A stretch of 64,000 nt of DNA from Petrolisthes cinctipes (GCA_033782935.1 JAWQEG010000261.1:1-64000); one strand, 5' to 3'. Positions 9,963 to 20,155 are shown, numbered from the stretch's first letter. Translations and numbers: made by a program. Notes: generated by a model from the letters alone, not told the origin.

Positions 9963-11635
9963 GCTAGCTGTACACCCGACATCTCGTGGTAGGAGTTGGT
10001 TAGGGCGTTGAGGCAGTCCCTTATCAACGAGGCGGCTGCTCCCGTGGAGATGGTGTGGGCCAACTCTAGACGGGTAGCAGACTCCGCCTGTCGCAACTTG
10101 CCATCGGGCTCCTTCAGCTGATAGGGGACCGGGGGCTCCTTCTCCGTCTTCCACAGGCACTCCCTCAAGCCCGGGGGGGCCCGGGAATGAGGGAGGATGA
10201 CGGGGAAAGACGGAGGAGGGGGCTTCCTGGGCGCGTTGTTTCTCTGGTGGTCCAGGGACTTAAGGAGAAGGGCTGGAATGTCCAGGTCCCCTTCGCCCTT
10301 ATCCCCCGGGAAGTACGCGTCCGGGGAAAGGAGGAGCGCCGTGTTACCGTGGGAGCGGTCAATCCTCCAAGCCCCGGACAAGTGTAGCTGGCTGTACTCC
10401 ACCAGAAAACCCATTGCGTCCAGGGTCGCCGCAGAGGACACCCTAGATGAAGTGGGTACGGGCGCTGAGATAGGACGGACCTTGTAGAAGGGAATAGCCT
10501 CGCCCTTCTCATCCGCCCCCCACTTCACCAGGACGTCATCCCTCCGGATCCACACGTCTGGTTGAGCCGTGTCCGGAGACCAAGCCACCAGTCTGCCCTC
10601 CTCCGAAGAGTGGGTCCAGGTAAGAGGGAGAAGAGACCAAGAGTAGGGAAGGTATCCGTCTCCCGAAGGAGGGGGTGACGGGGACGGAGGTGCGGAGGTA
10701 ACCAACTCCTCAGCTACGTCCCCCGACGGAGACTCGAGTCCCGGGGAAACGGGAGGCACGAAAAGGACTCCCACATCCCCGGGAGGACTCGCGCCCTCGA
10801 CGGGAGCAGCAGCGGGAGGCGGGGGAAAAAGAGCGGGTTCCGTAGCGACAGCCGGAGGCTGCGCGACGGACGCCCCAGGAAAAGCGTGAGGAATAAGGGC
10901 GTGGAAGATCTTAACTATCTTCCTCGACGAGGGGCTGTCCCCCCCCCACTTACCCTTGCGGGATTTGCGGGCGGGCGAAGGAGAGCTCCCCGACGACGAA
11001 GAAGAGGAAGAGGACGACGAAGAAGAGGAGGAAGGAGAACGGCGACGAGCACGGGACTTCCTGGAGTGGCGGGACCTCTTAGCTGAACGCTTGCGTCCTC
11101 TAGAGAGGCCTGAGGAGCCAGCTCTAGCAGGAGGCGAAGCTGGGGGTTCCCTGCTGGGCCCTTGTACCGGTGAGGTAGTCGGGAGAACCAGCGCGACAGA
11201 CTCGCTCGTTTCCCGGGGGGCTAAGCCCCGAGAAGGAGTCGTAGTACCGTCTAGGGAAGGAGGCTCAATCTCTCGGGCCTCAGGAGGTTCTAGCCCCTGA
11301 GACTCCGAGAGACAGGAAGAAGGGTAACGGGTCCTGAATAAACCCAGGTCCGCTCCCAAAATCGGGTCCACCCACGCCAAAGAAGAACCGTCTCGTTTGT
11401 GGGCCATTCTCCTAGCCCTCGTCCACGCCATACGAAGAGAAGCAAGGGCAGGGAGCTTGGAGCGGGCAGAAGGGGAGATAACCCGACACAACTCAGCCCA
11501 GGGGCGGCACACACCACACGCCAAAGGGTCGTAACCCAAGGGAGTGAAGCAGGGTGCGTGAGGCGAACAGTGCAGGTGTCCGTCAGGCGAGACCCGCACG
11601 GTACATCCTGAAGCAGCACAAAGGGCACGAGTAGG
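9963..11635 (-). CDS. DIRS gag exon 2
   Basis: Begins right after CTTTTCTCCCTCAG with PTRALCAASGC. A Cys/His cluster (CAASGC, HLHC, CGVC) follows and could bind zinc. Next comes a Ser/Arg-rich tract with a run of about 18 Ser codons (10990-11050), then Pro-rich sequence and a C-terminal helical region ending MSGVQLA. The architecture fits DIRS gag proteins, which are poorly conserved. The exon is 1,673 bp with no internal stop. The gag assembled from the four exons is 2,169 nt (722 codons plus stop). Confidence 0.8.
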
Positions 11636-12009
11636 CTGAGGGAGAAAAGAATACACAAACATGGGTTAACACGTGCAAACACTGGAACACAGAAGACACG
11701 AAACCCATCCTCCCCGAAGGAAAGAAGCGCGGGACACGCCCGCTGTACCTGGGGACCAGGACACGATCCCCCACACTCGCGCAGCCGCCCAGGGAAAAAC
11801 CCCGTAAAACCAAAACAGCCCGCCACCTGGAGCGGGTAAATAAGGGCCCCCCGGACAGAATGAACCAGAAGGAGGGGTAGGAGGGGACCCGATAGCCTGA
11901 GAAGAAACACTCCAGGCTGAAAATAATGGAAAAACCCCAAAAATAAAATAAAAAACCCCCGCCCGGGCGAGGAAGAGAGAACCAGGGCACAATTCTCACT
12001 CCCCCTTAC
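11636..12009 (-). other. Putative spliceosomal intron 1 of the DIRS element
   Basis: A 374-bp intron: donor TCG|GTAAGG at 12009, acceptor CTTTTCTCCCTCAG at 11636. Without it the short start exon runs out of frame. Confidence 0.72.
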
Positions 12010-12024
12010 CGAGAGGGGACACAT
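12010..12024 (-). CDS. DIRS gag exon 1 (start codon exon)
   Basis: Encodes only MCPLS from an ATG at 12024. It is joined in phase 0 to PTRALCA of exon 2. Chosen because it is an ATG directly followed by a consensus donor, and the product gives a continuous 722-codon gag. Confidence 0.6.
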
Positions 12025-12439
12025 AATAATCGGGGAAGGCAAGAGGAAGGGCTGCAAAGACCCCATGTGCTCACCACGTGGGGCGGTGAAGTCCCACGTG
12101 GCGCCCACTAACCTCGCTAAAAACCCCAGAAACCCCGATAAAATACACACGAAGCATGTACTAGTGGCAGGAGGAAAGGTGACAGGGGAGGAAAAACGGA
12201 GAAAAACTCCGAAAAAAAGGGGCTGAAAAGCCCCCCTTCGCTAAGGAAAAGAGAACTCAGTCCTAACGAAGAAAAAAACCCCATAAACACCTAAAACCCT
12301 CCTAGAAAACACACACGATACATCTGCAAAGCAGGCTAGCCACTAGAACACAAAAGAAAATATTAGCAGGAACACGTGACACAATACCATAGCGTAGCAG
12401 CGAGGAGCGTAGATGTTGACTGAGACGTGTTCCGCGACA

Positions 12440-12660
12440 GAGTGGGCGAGCGGTATTCAGCGGAGGAGGGGCTTAATACCTCACCGCGCCACCACCAGGT
12501 GGCTCCACTATCAGTACAGCGCCAGATTTGAATTTTATTTACTTCTGATGAACGTCACGGAATTGACCCTTCCAACCCAGATTATGCCTATACGGGGCCT
12601 GGGCTTGTGAAGGGGCCTATTCTATAGCAATCCAGCTGTGCTGGTTTCACTATACCAATA
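12440..12660 (-). repeat. DIRS left (5') inverted terminal repeat
   Basis: The 5' terminus reads ATTGGTATAGTGAAACCAGC on the minus strand. Its first 211 bp of shared sequence match the right end inverted, so it should contain the promoter of the element. Confidence 0.92.
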
Positions 12661-12738
12661 AACACAAATATACAACAAAATTAAAGAATAAAAAAACACT
12701 AAACTGGCAAAGGTTTGTCAACACACTCAACCACTTAA
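12660..12738 (+). pseudogene. Non-LTR ORF2 linker fragment (right piece)
   Basis: The plus-strand frame KTLNWQRFVNTLNHLT resembles the region just before the RT fingers of I/R1-type elements. It picks up the frame that ends at 5207. It is cut off by a half-copy of the TA-flanked MITE at 12739. Confidence 0.5.
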
Positions 12739-12840
12739 CCATATTATGAGGTGCTGCAAAATTATACACGTGTTGTTCTTTATTACCAAGATATTTACCA
12801 CGATTGAAGGAAAGTGTGGGTATATATTTGATTGTGGCTG
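12739..12840 (+). repeat. 210-bp MITE family, 5'-truncated copy
   Basis: Matches the right half of the copies at 15252, 15650 and 18343 and ends GATTGTGGCTG|TA. Confidence 0.75.
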
Positions 12841-13084
12841 TACCAATACCATGGCTCCATAGACAAACAACAGAGTCGTCTTACCAGTACCACACACACA
12901 CACAGATGTTGTTGTATATGCTTACTGTGCCTTCTTTCTTTCTGATATCTTGGTGTTTGTTGTCTCTCTTCTCTTTTCTTTTCTCCCTCGTTTCTGGCTA
13001 GGATGGTCTTCCTTCATCCTCATCCAACCACACCAATCTATCTGAAAATAACACATGGTTAGAAATTATATAAATTATACTATA
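12841..13084. other. No gene seen
   Basis: Short CA and pyrimidine-rich tracts only. Confidence 0.5.
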
Positions 13085-13250
13085 CACCTTGATATACAAT
13101 GCATAAATACAATGATATACAATGAATACATACAATGATATACAATGAATAAATACAATGATATACAATGAATAAATACAATGATATACAATGCATAAAT
13201 ACAATGATATACAATGAATAAATACAATGATATACAATGAATAAATAAAT
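13085..13250. repeat. 23-bp minisatellite
   Basis: About seven copies of a unit like AATGATATACAATGAATAAATAC, giving fake YIIVFIHCISLYL peptides on the minus strand. It abuts the 3' end of the decayed LTR pol. Confidence 0.9.
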
Positions 13251-13530
13251 AGAGGGTGAGGTTATGGTAATGCTACATCTGTCACTGTGTCCCTTCCCTA
13301 CTGAGTGTAACACTTTGCATTAGGAGGCTTCACCCAAACCTCTTCTCCAACTCTAACAGAGACAGAACCTTCTCCTTCCCCAGTGTACAGTTGGACACAG
13401 TATTTCGTGGTACAGCCCAGATGGAAGATGCTTGTCTCTCTCTAGTATCCAGTGACTATTATTGTCTGGTATTTGCTTATCGTCGCTATCTCACATCATA
13501 GTTTCTGCCTCTGGTAAATCTTTTTGGTCG

Positions 13531-13907
13531 CTAAGGAATTTCATACTGGGAGGAGGTGAGCATTTTCCACCTTTTGGAAGCGATATTTTGTACCAAAATA
13601 TCGCTTCCATTGGTGTCACCTGCCCTCTCTGCCATGACCTTGATCGTTGGGTGGTATCTCTCCACTATTCCATTCCCACTCCGTCTATATGCAGCTCTCA
13701 AGTATCGTCCCACATTCCACTTATCGAAAGGCAGCACCATTGTCCATCAACACCTAATCCACTGGACTCCTCAAGAAAAATTTCATGTAACACCCTTGAA
13801 ATTTCTTGGGCACTCTCTGACCTTGGCCCCCTCCAGGTAGCTACCCGACCTGGTCCACAGTTAATCATAGACAGGTACAATCCATGATGATAGTGTGTCA
13901 CATCCAC
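13531..13907 (-). pseudogene. Integrase catalytic core, frameshifted
   Basis: Two overlapping frames share the domain. One reads VTHYHHGLYLSMINCGPGR with the first catalytic Asp. The other gives WNVGRYLRAAYRRSGNGIVE with the catalytic Glu and RYHPTIKVMAERAG. At least one frameshift lies near 13720, and the middle Asp region is damaged. It belongs to element A and follows its zinc finger directly. Confidence 0.8.
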
Positions 13908-13909
13908 TG

Positions 13910-14482
13910 CTAGCCTCTTCCAATTCTATCCACTCTGATCTTTCCTGACTCGTGCACGCTCGGTGCAGGGTTGATCGACTGACACCTGTCACACTGCCTC
14001 ACCACCTGTCGCACTTTCTCCCTTGTGATTGCAGGGTCAACCTTCCTTGCCACAAATAGAGTCCTGTCGACCCCCATGTGGTACATTTGATGCAGCTCTC
14101 TTACACTTGGAACTCCCACACAGCACAGCTTGGCTTCATCCTCTTCTTCCTGTGGCACCCCTAGCCAACCCTTCTTCACACTAGTTAAAACATCTGCTTT
14201 GTTCTTCTCAGACGGTACAAAATACACACACAACTTCAGACTACATACATCCATCAACTCATACAAGATTCCTAGCCGCCACTTCACTATCATCTCTGAG
14301 GCTCCCTTCGTTCCAACTCGTTTCTCTGGTGTGAGTAATGATTTCATCCATCCACAAACCGTATCAGAGTCTGTAAGAACCTCAATCTCCTGCAGGCCCC
14401 ACTTCAATGCTAAGTTGACACCCTTCAACACAACATCCAACTCAGCAACGTTGATATGGCCAAAGTCATCCTTCTTCTTCAA
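13910..14482 (-). pseudogene. RNase H C-terminus plus integrase H2C2 zinc finger
   Basis: HINVAELDVVLKGVNLALKW and VLTDSDTVCGWM are the RNase H Glu and Asp blocks, with the downstream NKADVLTSVKKGWLG. The integrase HHCC finger follows: HQMYHMGVDRT, then CDRCQSI. The 190-residue frame is open but lacks the RNase H start, which lies beyond the MITE at 14506-14694. Confidence 0.82.
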
Positions 14483-14505
14483 CCAAGCAGCATCCTCAAC
14501 TTGTA

Positions 14506-14694
14506 CAGTAAATTCTCATTTTACACTGGAATTATGTATGTGAAATAGAGAGTGTGTAATGAATGCATGTACTGTAAACACTTATTGTACACTATATTTA
14601 ACACCTATAATATCAGTGTACTGTACAATGAGTGTTTTCTGTACACAGTTTCATTACACACATTACATTACAAGTGTAAACTGAGAGTTCACTG
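14506..14694. mobile_element. Tc1/mariner-like MITE, 189 bp
   Basis: Ends CAGTAAATTCTCATTTTACA and its inverted partner TGTAAACTGAGAGTTCACTG, flanked on both sides by TA (14504-05, 14695-96). CAGT termini and TA duplication point to Tc1/mariner mobilisation. It sits in the RNase H coding region of element A. Confidence 0.8.
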
Positions 14695-14808
14695 TACGTT
14701 GTCTATCTCCAACACCAAACACCATCCCCGTCACTATGCTACTTACACCACCCCTTTTGTCTACCTTCCTCTCACTGGGTCCTTACATCTCACTCTCTCC
14801 AGGATCTC

Positions 14809-15168
14809 TCACATCATCTTAACTGTCTCCTGACCGACCTTGTCCTCCCATCTCACCCCTGCTGTTTTCCTTTTAATGTAACTACATGCTACTCGAAGCC
14901 ATCCTACAATGGGATAATGACTCAACAACCTTCCACACACAGAGAACAGCTCTCTCCTATTTAACACCTCCTCCATTTCTGGAACCTCATTTCCTCTTCT
15001 AAACACTATCTCGCCCGTTTTATCTTTCTCTAGTTTCAGGTCTAACACCTTAGTGATAGGGAACACAAAATACATTACCGTTGCTAACATATACATACAT
15101 ACCCCCCCAAACTTCACGGCATGTTCCCGACAATTACTCTCTTCTACTACAACGCTTATCAAACACAC
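14809..15168 (-). pseudogene. Element A RT/RNase H connection fragment
   Basis: A 119-residue frame with LNRRELFSVCGRLLSHYPIV and SYIKRKTAGVRWEDKVGQE, a segment conserved between RT and RNase H in a group of invertebrate LTR pols. The reading frame goes on toward 14697 (GMVFGVGD) before the MITE. Confidence 0.7.
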
Positions 15169-15248
15169 CTAACCTCATCCTTGGTGGTGACTTCAACACC
15201 AAGACGTCAGCCTGGTACAGCCGGCTCCACTGCCCTGTCATTTCTAAT
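15145..15248 (+). pseudogene. Non-LTR endonuclease fragment
   Basis: LLLQRLSNTPNLILGGDFNT and SAWYS match the GDFN box of APE-type endonucleases of I/R1-like elements. It is cut by the MITE at 15252 and overlaps the end of element A. Confidence 0.65.
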
Positions 15249-15251
15249 GTA

Positions 15252-15461
15252 CAGCCACAATCAAATAACCACCGACACTTTACTCCCATATTGCAAATAA
15301 ATCAGTATCATATCAAAATATAATCATACAACACCTTACGTCAATTCAATCCCCTCAATTATTATTATGAGGTGATGTAAAATCATACATGTGTTGTTCT
15401 TTATTCCCAAGATATTTACTACGATGAAAGAAGAGTGTCGGTGGATATTTGATTGTGGCTG
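15252..15461 (+). mobile_element. 210-bp TA-flanked MITE, copy a
   Basis: Termini CAGCCACAATCAAATAACCA and TATTTGATTGTGGCTG, each next to TA. It contains the inner block TTATTCCCAAGATATTTACT. Confidence 0.88.
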
Positions 15462-15465
15462 TACT

Positions 15466-15649
15466 TCAACACAGATATGCTATCTGTCCAGAGAAAACTG
15501 TTCTATCTATTTTAGTTTCCACGGCATTCACTACCCATTCATTTACCCTTACCGCTAACGTGGCAGCCATCAACTCCAAACGTGGGATAGTCACAGGTTT
15601 TAGTGGGCCAACATAGGATTTCCCATACACAAAGGAATACTGAACAGTA
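15466..15649 (-). pseudogene. BEL/Pao RNase H fragment
   Basis: VQYSFVYGKSYVGPLKPVT, then IPRLELMAATLAVRV and KIDRTVFS, the classic BEL/Pao RNase H entry. It lies between two copies of the same MITE, which cut the domain on both sides. Confidence 0.85.
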
Positions 15650-15857
15650 CAGCCACAATCAAATAACCACCGACTCCTTCCTTCCATCGTGCAAATAAAT
15701 CAGTGTCATATCAAAATATTATCATACAACACCTTATGTCAACTCAACCCCCTCAATTATTACTATGAGGTGCTGCAAAATCATACACGTATTGTTCTTT
15801 ATTACCAAGATATTTACTACGATGGAAGGAGTGTCGGTGGATATTTGATTGTGGCTG
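15650..15857 (+). mobile_element. 210-bp TA-flanked MITE, copy b
   Basis: TA|CAGCCACAATC to GATTGTGGCTG|TA. It interrupts the BEL/Pao pol. Confidence 0.88.
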
Positions 15858-15859
15858 TA

Positions 15860-16161
15860 CCTTCATCATTTTCAAAACTTAAGTAGGTCATGGTGCCATA
15901 ACCAACTTCTGACGCATCCGCAAAATGATGTAGCTGACATGATCTTACATTACCAAACTCCTTAGGCGTGAAACATCTCGCTAGTCTAATGTTAGACAGG
16001 TCTAATAGACCAGCTTTCCATGACTCCCAGTCTATCAGCTGGTGCTCAGGGATTTCCTCATCCCATCCCACTTTCTGACGACATAGCTCCTGTAGTATTA
16101 TTCGTCCTCTCAGGATTGAAGGGCAAACTATACCTAGAGGGTCATACATAGTACCTATCAT
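15860..16161 (-). pseudogene. BEL/Pao RT thumb/RNase H fragment
   Basis: [52 protein letters not shown]: diagnostic BEL/Pao sequence between RT and RNase H. It ends at MITE copy b and resumes at 15649. The RT palm is missing upstream, where an AT repeat joins gag remains instead. Confidence 0.87.
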
Positions 16162-16169
16162 AGAAAGTA

Positions 16170-16274
<105 letters not shown>

Positions 16275-16472
16275 AATACTGCCCAGCTGATACGGCTTGC
16301 TTCGCTTGCCACCCCACCCATACTATAAGTAATTTTAAATTCATAGTATATTGTTTGGTAAATATTTTAAGGGAGGGGAGCGGGATCTATACATAATACA
16401 AAGGGGAGCGTGAGACAAAGAAGTTAAAGAACCACTGATCTAGGTGGTGGTTTCCACTACAATAGAAGCACT

Positions 16473-17304
16473 TTAACGGGTTCTGTATACCTTATCTGTC
16501 ACATTAAGATTAACTTTAGCAGATACTTGCTTCTGTTGCCCTAATGTGTTGCTTTTATTATCAGTGTTTCTTAGTTGTGGTGCCATGAGATGCTTTCCAC
16601 ACAGGTGGGGTTGGACAAAATACATGCTTCCTTGTTCACTCTCTACTAAGTCTGTAAAGGAGGCTCCCAGAATCTCAGTTTCATTTATGTCATCTACGTT
16701 TCTACACCATCGATGCTGCATGTAGTTCGGGAGTTTCTCCATGATTTCACGTATAGTTTTGGGGTGCTCTGTCTCTCTACTTCCTAAGGAAACCTCTGAA
16801 AAGGCGTTCTTACAAGACTCCATTCAGCATTATGGCTAATTTGTTCAGGTTTTGTACAGTCGGCCTCAGGAATTCGTACACAGTATCATACTGTATTAAT
16901 TGTTCTGCTGACTGATTCAAGTATTAACCAAATGACATTCCTAGAAAACTTTGGTGTTAGGAAATTAATGTAGAAAATATATTAGTTGCTACGAACCCTT
17001 GATGTTACAGGGGTGTATACGAATTCCTGTGGCCAACTGTACATCGTTAACTGTTATAGTGGACCAGTTAACTATCTTCTCAATATAAGGTGACGCTATT
17101 CGGTCTTGTCCACCGTATTTGTTTTACAGAAGTCTTCGTGCCTTCCTATATACTATCTCCTATGGTATGTGAAGGCATGCTCTAACTATCTCTTGGGGTT
17201 CCCCTGTAGTAAATTGCTCTAAATAGTAAAGCTTTTCTTCTTCACTGTTCAACTTACTGCTTATCATGGTGTACCAGTCCTGATTTGTCTCTTCGAAGAA
17301 TCTG
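16473..17304 (-). pseudogene. BEL/Pao gag remnant, C-terminal half
   Basis: The minus-strand frames give LYYLEQFTTGEPQEIVRACL, YIEKIVNWSTITVNDVQLA, LESCKNAFSE, then IREIMEKLPNYMQHRW, all like BEL/Pao gag. Several stops and frameshifts break it. Upstream it is interrupted at 17304 by a 744-bp insertion. Confidence 0.75.
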
Positions 17305-17309
17305 GTACA

Positions 17310-18053
17310 TTACCTTGTTCTGGAGTTGTTGTAGTTGGTTGTGGTAGCTAGCTCGGCGGCGTTGTGGTGTTCAGTCAAGGTTGGGAATAAACTTCAGTAA
17401 GTAAAATTAAACTTACTTTATTTATTAATTCTAAGGGAGAACAGAGTTGATGTCTTTTGTCTGTTATGTTCTTGAATGTTCCTAGCTAAGGCTATTCTGG
17501 TCAGTTTATATTCATTCTGTACTTGGAGATGCCAGTAATCTCTGGATACAGTATTGCTGGCTGAATGTTCTGTTATTTTTAGTATGGGTCAAGTTTTGAC
17601 CCTCTCTCTCTTTCTCTTTTCCTTATTCGTTTATTCTCCCTTCTCTATCTCTCTCTGTGAAACTAGAGAGAGAAGAAAGGGTTAATGGTTTCTGCTGTAT
17701 CCTTTTACCACAACTGTAAGTAGAGATATGTTATTGGAGACTGGTCAAGCGAGGGTAACTCTGTGTACGTGTGTATGTGTGTGTGTTGGACAGAGAGAAA
17801 ATGATCTCAGTCAGATCAAGTCAAGTCTAGTGAGTGCAGCTGGCTTGTCTGTGTGTATGTATGTATGTGGAATCTGAACTACCTGTCAGGTCCCGAAAGG
17901 CGAGTCACTGCACGTGTTTGTGTGTGTATAGGGAGTGTTGTGTGTGTGTGTGTGTGTGTGTGTGTGATGGAGAGAGAGTCTACAGGGACAACATCTGTGT
18001 AGTGTCCTCTGTCGGCTATTCCTGTCTTAAGTGTCATTGAACCTTGTTTGTAC
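17310..18053. other. Insertion of unknown type in BEL/Pao gag (possible solo LTR)
   Basis: Flanked by GTACA at 17305-09 and 18054-58. Gag homology stops on one side (SFIRSLETIV) and resumes on the other (FFEETNQDWY). Inside are an AATAAA-like site near 17386 and a (TG)n run at 17940-17966. No ORF. Confidence 0.45.
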
Positions 18054-18342
18054 GTACAATGGTCTCCAATGATCTTATGAAGGATCTGTAATGGGTGTAA
18101 TCACCTGAGAAATGACCAATTTCCACTTTTTGCTTCAAACCTTTCATGTTATAAGCAACTAGGGTTTCCATTAAACTCATGTCATTACATGCGGCTGTAC
18201 TATAGGTATACTCGAATCTCCTACCAATTGTTTACCATCACCCTTAGGGTATGAAGGGGGTAATTAACTTGTCTATGACTTGGTTCATATTCTGGTGTGT
18301 TAACATGACAGTTAGGTAAATTAGGTTTGTCTATCAACTGTA
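18054..18342 (-). pseudogene. BEL/Pao gag remnant, middle
   Basis: LKQKVEIGHFSGDYTHYRSF and IRSLETIV resemble the F-x-GD...W/Y-x-x-FI motif of BEL/Pao gag. It is bordered by MITE copy c. Confidence 0.65.
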
Positions 18343-18552
18343 CAGCCACAATCAAATAACCACCGATACTTTCCTTCCATCGTAGTAAATATCTTGGTAA
18401 TAAAGAACAACACGTGTATGATTTTGTAGCACCTCATAAGTATAATGGAGGGGGTTGAGTTGACGTAAGGTGTTATATGATTATATTTTGATAAGATACT
18501 AATTTATTTACATGATGGAAGGAAAGTGTCAGTTGATATTTGATTATGGCTG
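18343..18552 (-). mobile_element. 210-bp TA-flanked MITE, copy c (opposite orientation)
   Basis: TA|CAGCCACAATCAAATAACCA to TATTTGATTATGGCTG-like end |TA. Inner block reversed relative to copies a and b. Confidence 0.87.
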
Positions 18553-18960
18553 TACATTACGGGGAACTATCCGTTCTACATTATAATCTGTTTAGTAAGA
18601 TGAATCTTGTACCTTTTGACCGAAATTTCTGTTACAACTGAGAAGGGGTTCACTAGAATCTCTCCGAGATATATTTCCAGAATGAAATGTTTCTGCTTCT
18701 ACATTTAGATTAGTAGTAAGATGAAAGTATTGAATAGGAGCCATCTTTGACTGCTGCCCGACCGCACTTTCTAAATCCGAAAAGACCTTCTCCCTATATA
18801 TCAGCGGCCTCTTCTATCTCTGCTTCTATAAATGTAACCTTTGTTTCTCCTTTTGAAGCGTGAACTCCTCCTCCTCCATTACCCACTTTCTCTCCAGTAC
18901 CTTACTAAGCCTTCACCAATAAATACACTTTCCTAGCAGCTTCCATGGCCCATGTGACCC
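18553..18960 (-). pseudogene. BEL/Pao gag remnant, N-terminal coiled coil
   Basis: The minus-strand frame with MEEEEFTLQKEKQRLHL is a charged helix typical of BEL/Pao gag N termini. It runs to a Ser/Asn-rich stretch and has internal stops. Confidence 0.5.
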
Positions 18961-18983
18961 TCACTGTACTAGATAGTGAGCAT

Positions 18984-19185
18984 TGATTCATTGATATTAG
19001 GCACCGCAACAGTGAGGTCATATAGCGCCAGAAAACGGTGATAGAGAGGTGAGACAGCAAACAGGAAGGAAATAGAAAAGAGAGACAGTTTAAGAACTGA
19101 AAACTAGTGACTGGGGCCGAAGGGTGGCTAAAACCCTTAGAGTATTGCCCACATCACTAATGCAGGCAATACCCACCTACGAGGT
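18984..19185 (-). repeat. SINE-like dispersed repeat with (GATT)n end, copy 1
   Basis: Shares GGCACCGCAACAGTGAGGTC, TGATAGAGAGGTGAGACAGC and the GTATTGCC..GGCAATACC end with copies at 24536, 25232 and 26937. The TGATTGAT-type tail on one side suggests a retroposon 3' end. Confidence 0.8.
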
Positions 19186-19332
19186 AGATAGTGAGGATAC
19201 AGACTTATGAGTCCTATACCTAACGTCTGTCAAACACTGTCGTCACCACTAATATGTTGGTAGATAGTGAGGATACAGACTTATGAGTCCTACCTAACGT
19301 CTGTCAAACACTGTCGTCACCACTAATATGTT
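19183..19332. repeat. Tandem duplication, about 70-bp unit
   Basis: GTAGATAGTGAGGATACAGA ... CACCACTAATATGTT occurs twice in tandem with one small indel. Confidence 0.9.
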
Positions 19333-19687
19333 AACTATCTCTATCTGCTTCACACGGTCGTTCAGTTTCCTTTTGTTTGGATACAATTTTGTCAATATTA
19401 GCCATCAAGGTTTCGAAATCACTACCCTCCGCCTCTAGCAATATCCGGAGCCGGATAATTAGGAATTAAGGCAGCTTTGTTTCCAGTTGTATCCGCATTC
19501 GTTTTAGCCAATTCTCTCTTACAATCTACCAAGGTAATCCTATCCATATTTAGAATTAACCTTAACACTTTACAGACTGTAAAGCTTCACAGCCCATTCA
19601 AAGAATGAAATCCATGTTACATGTGATACAACGAACATCATTACATCAAAATGCCTATAGTAATATGTAAGGGATGAAATAATATAG
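19333..19687 (-). other. Possible further gag N-terminus, otherwise no gene
   Basis: A minus-strand frame from about 19545 reads MDRITLVDCKRELAK and continues about 40 codons. It may be the gag start of the BEL/Pao copy. Confidence 0.3.
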
Positions 19688-20120
19688 CTACGTGTGTGTG
19701 TGTAATTTGAAAATGTGTGTGTGTGTGTGTGTGTGTAATTTGAAGGTAATGTGTGTGTGTGTGTAATTTGAAAGTGTGTGTGTGTGTAATTTGAAAATAT
19801 ATGTGTGTGTAATTTGAAGGTAATGTATGTGTGTGTTTAATTTGAAGGTAATGTGTGTGTGTGTGTAATTTGAAAATGTGTGTGTGCGTTATTTGAAAGT
19901 AATGTGTGTGTGTGTAATTTGAAAATGTGTGTGTGTTTAATTTGAAGGTAATGTGTGTGTGTGTAATTTGAAGGTAATGTGTGTATGTGTGTGTGTAATT
20001 TGAAGGTAATGTGTGTGTGTTTAATTTGAAGGTAATGTGTGTGTGTGTGTTTAATTTGAAGGTAATGTGTGTGTGTGTGTAATTTGAAAGTAATGTGTGT
20101 GTGTGTTTAATTTGAAAGTA

Positions 20121-20155
<35 letters not shown>

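Larger units (their letters stand above)
5208..12660 (-). mobile_element. DIRS1-like tyrosine-recombinase retrotransposon
   Basis: A 7.45-kb element read on the minus strand, 5' end at 12660. It has inverted terminal repeats (12440-12650 against 5256-5466, nearly identical), a right-end extension, and an internal complementary region made of inverted copies of both termini. The gene order is gag, RT/RNase H, tyrosine recombinase. There is no integrase or protease and no direct target duplication; the trinucleotide AAT borders both junctions, as expected for recombinase-mediated insertion of a circle. Lesions seen: one in-frame TAG in RNase H and one frameshift in the recombinase. DIRS1-like elements are known from many decapods. 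Confidence 0.93.
13260..15168 (-). mobile_element. LTR retrotransposon pol remnant (element A, clade unassigned)
   Basis: In minus-strand order: an RT-to-RNase H connection (RRELFSVCGRLLSHYP, WLRVACSYIKR), RNase H, an H2C2 zinc finger, the integrase core, and a C-terminal VGEEVWVKPPNAKCYTQ. Several frameshifts and a 189-bp MITE interrupt it. No LTR was recognised, so the class (BEL/Pao-like or Ty3-like) is left open. Confidence 0.75.

Noticed and set aside
11290..12150. 286-codon hydrophobic minus-strand ORF
   Set aside because: Lies across putative intron 1 in another frame than gag; no domain pattern.
12990..13313. ORFs with repeated YIIVFIHCISLYL (membrane-like protein)
   Set aside because: Translation of a 23-bp minisatellite.
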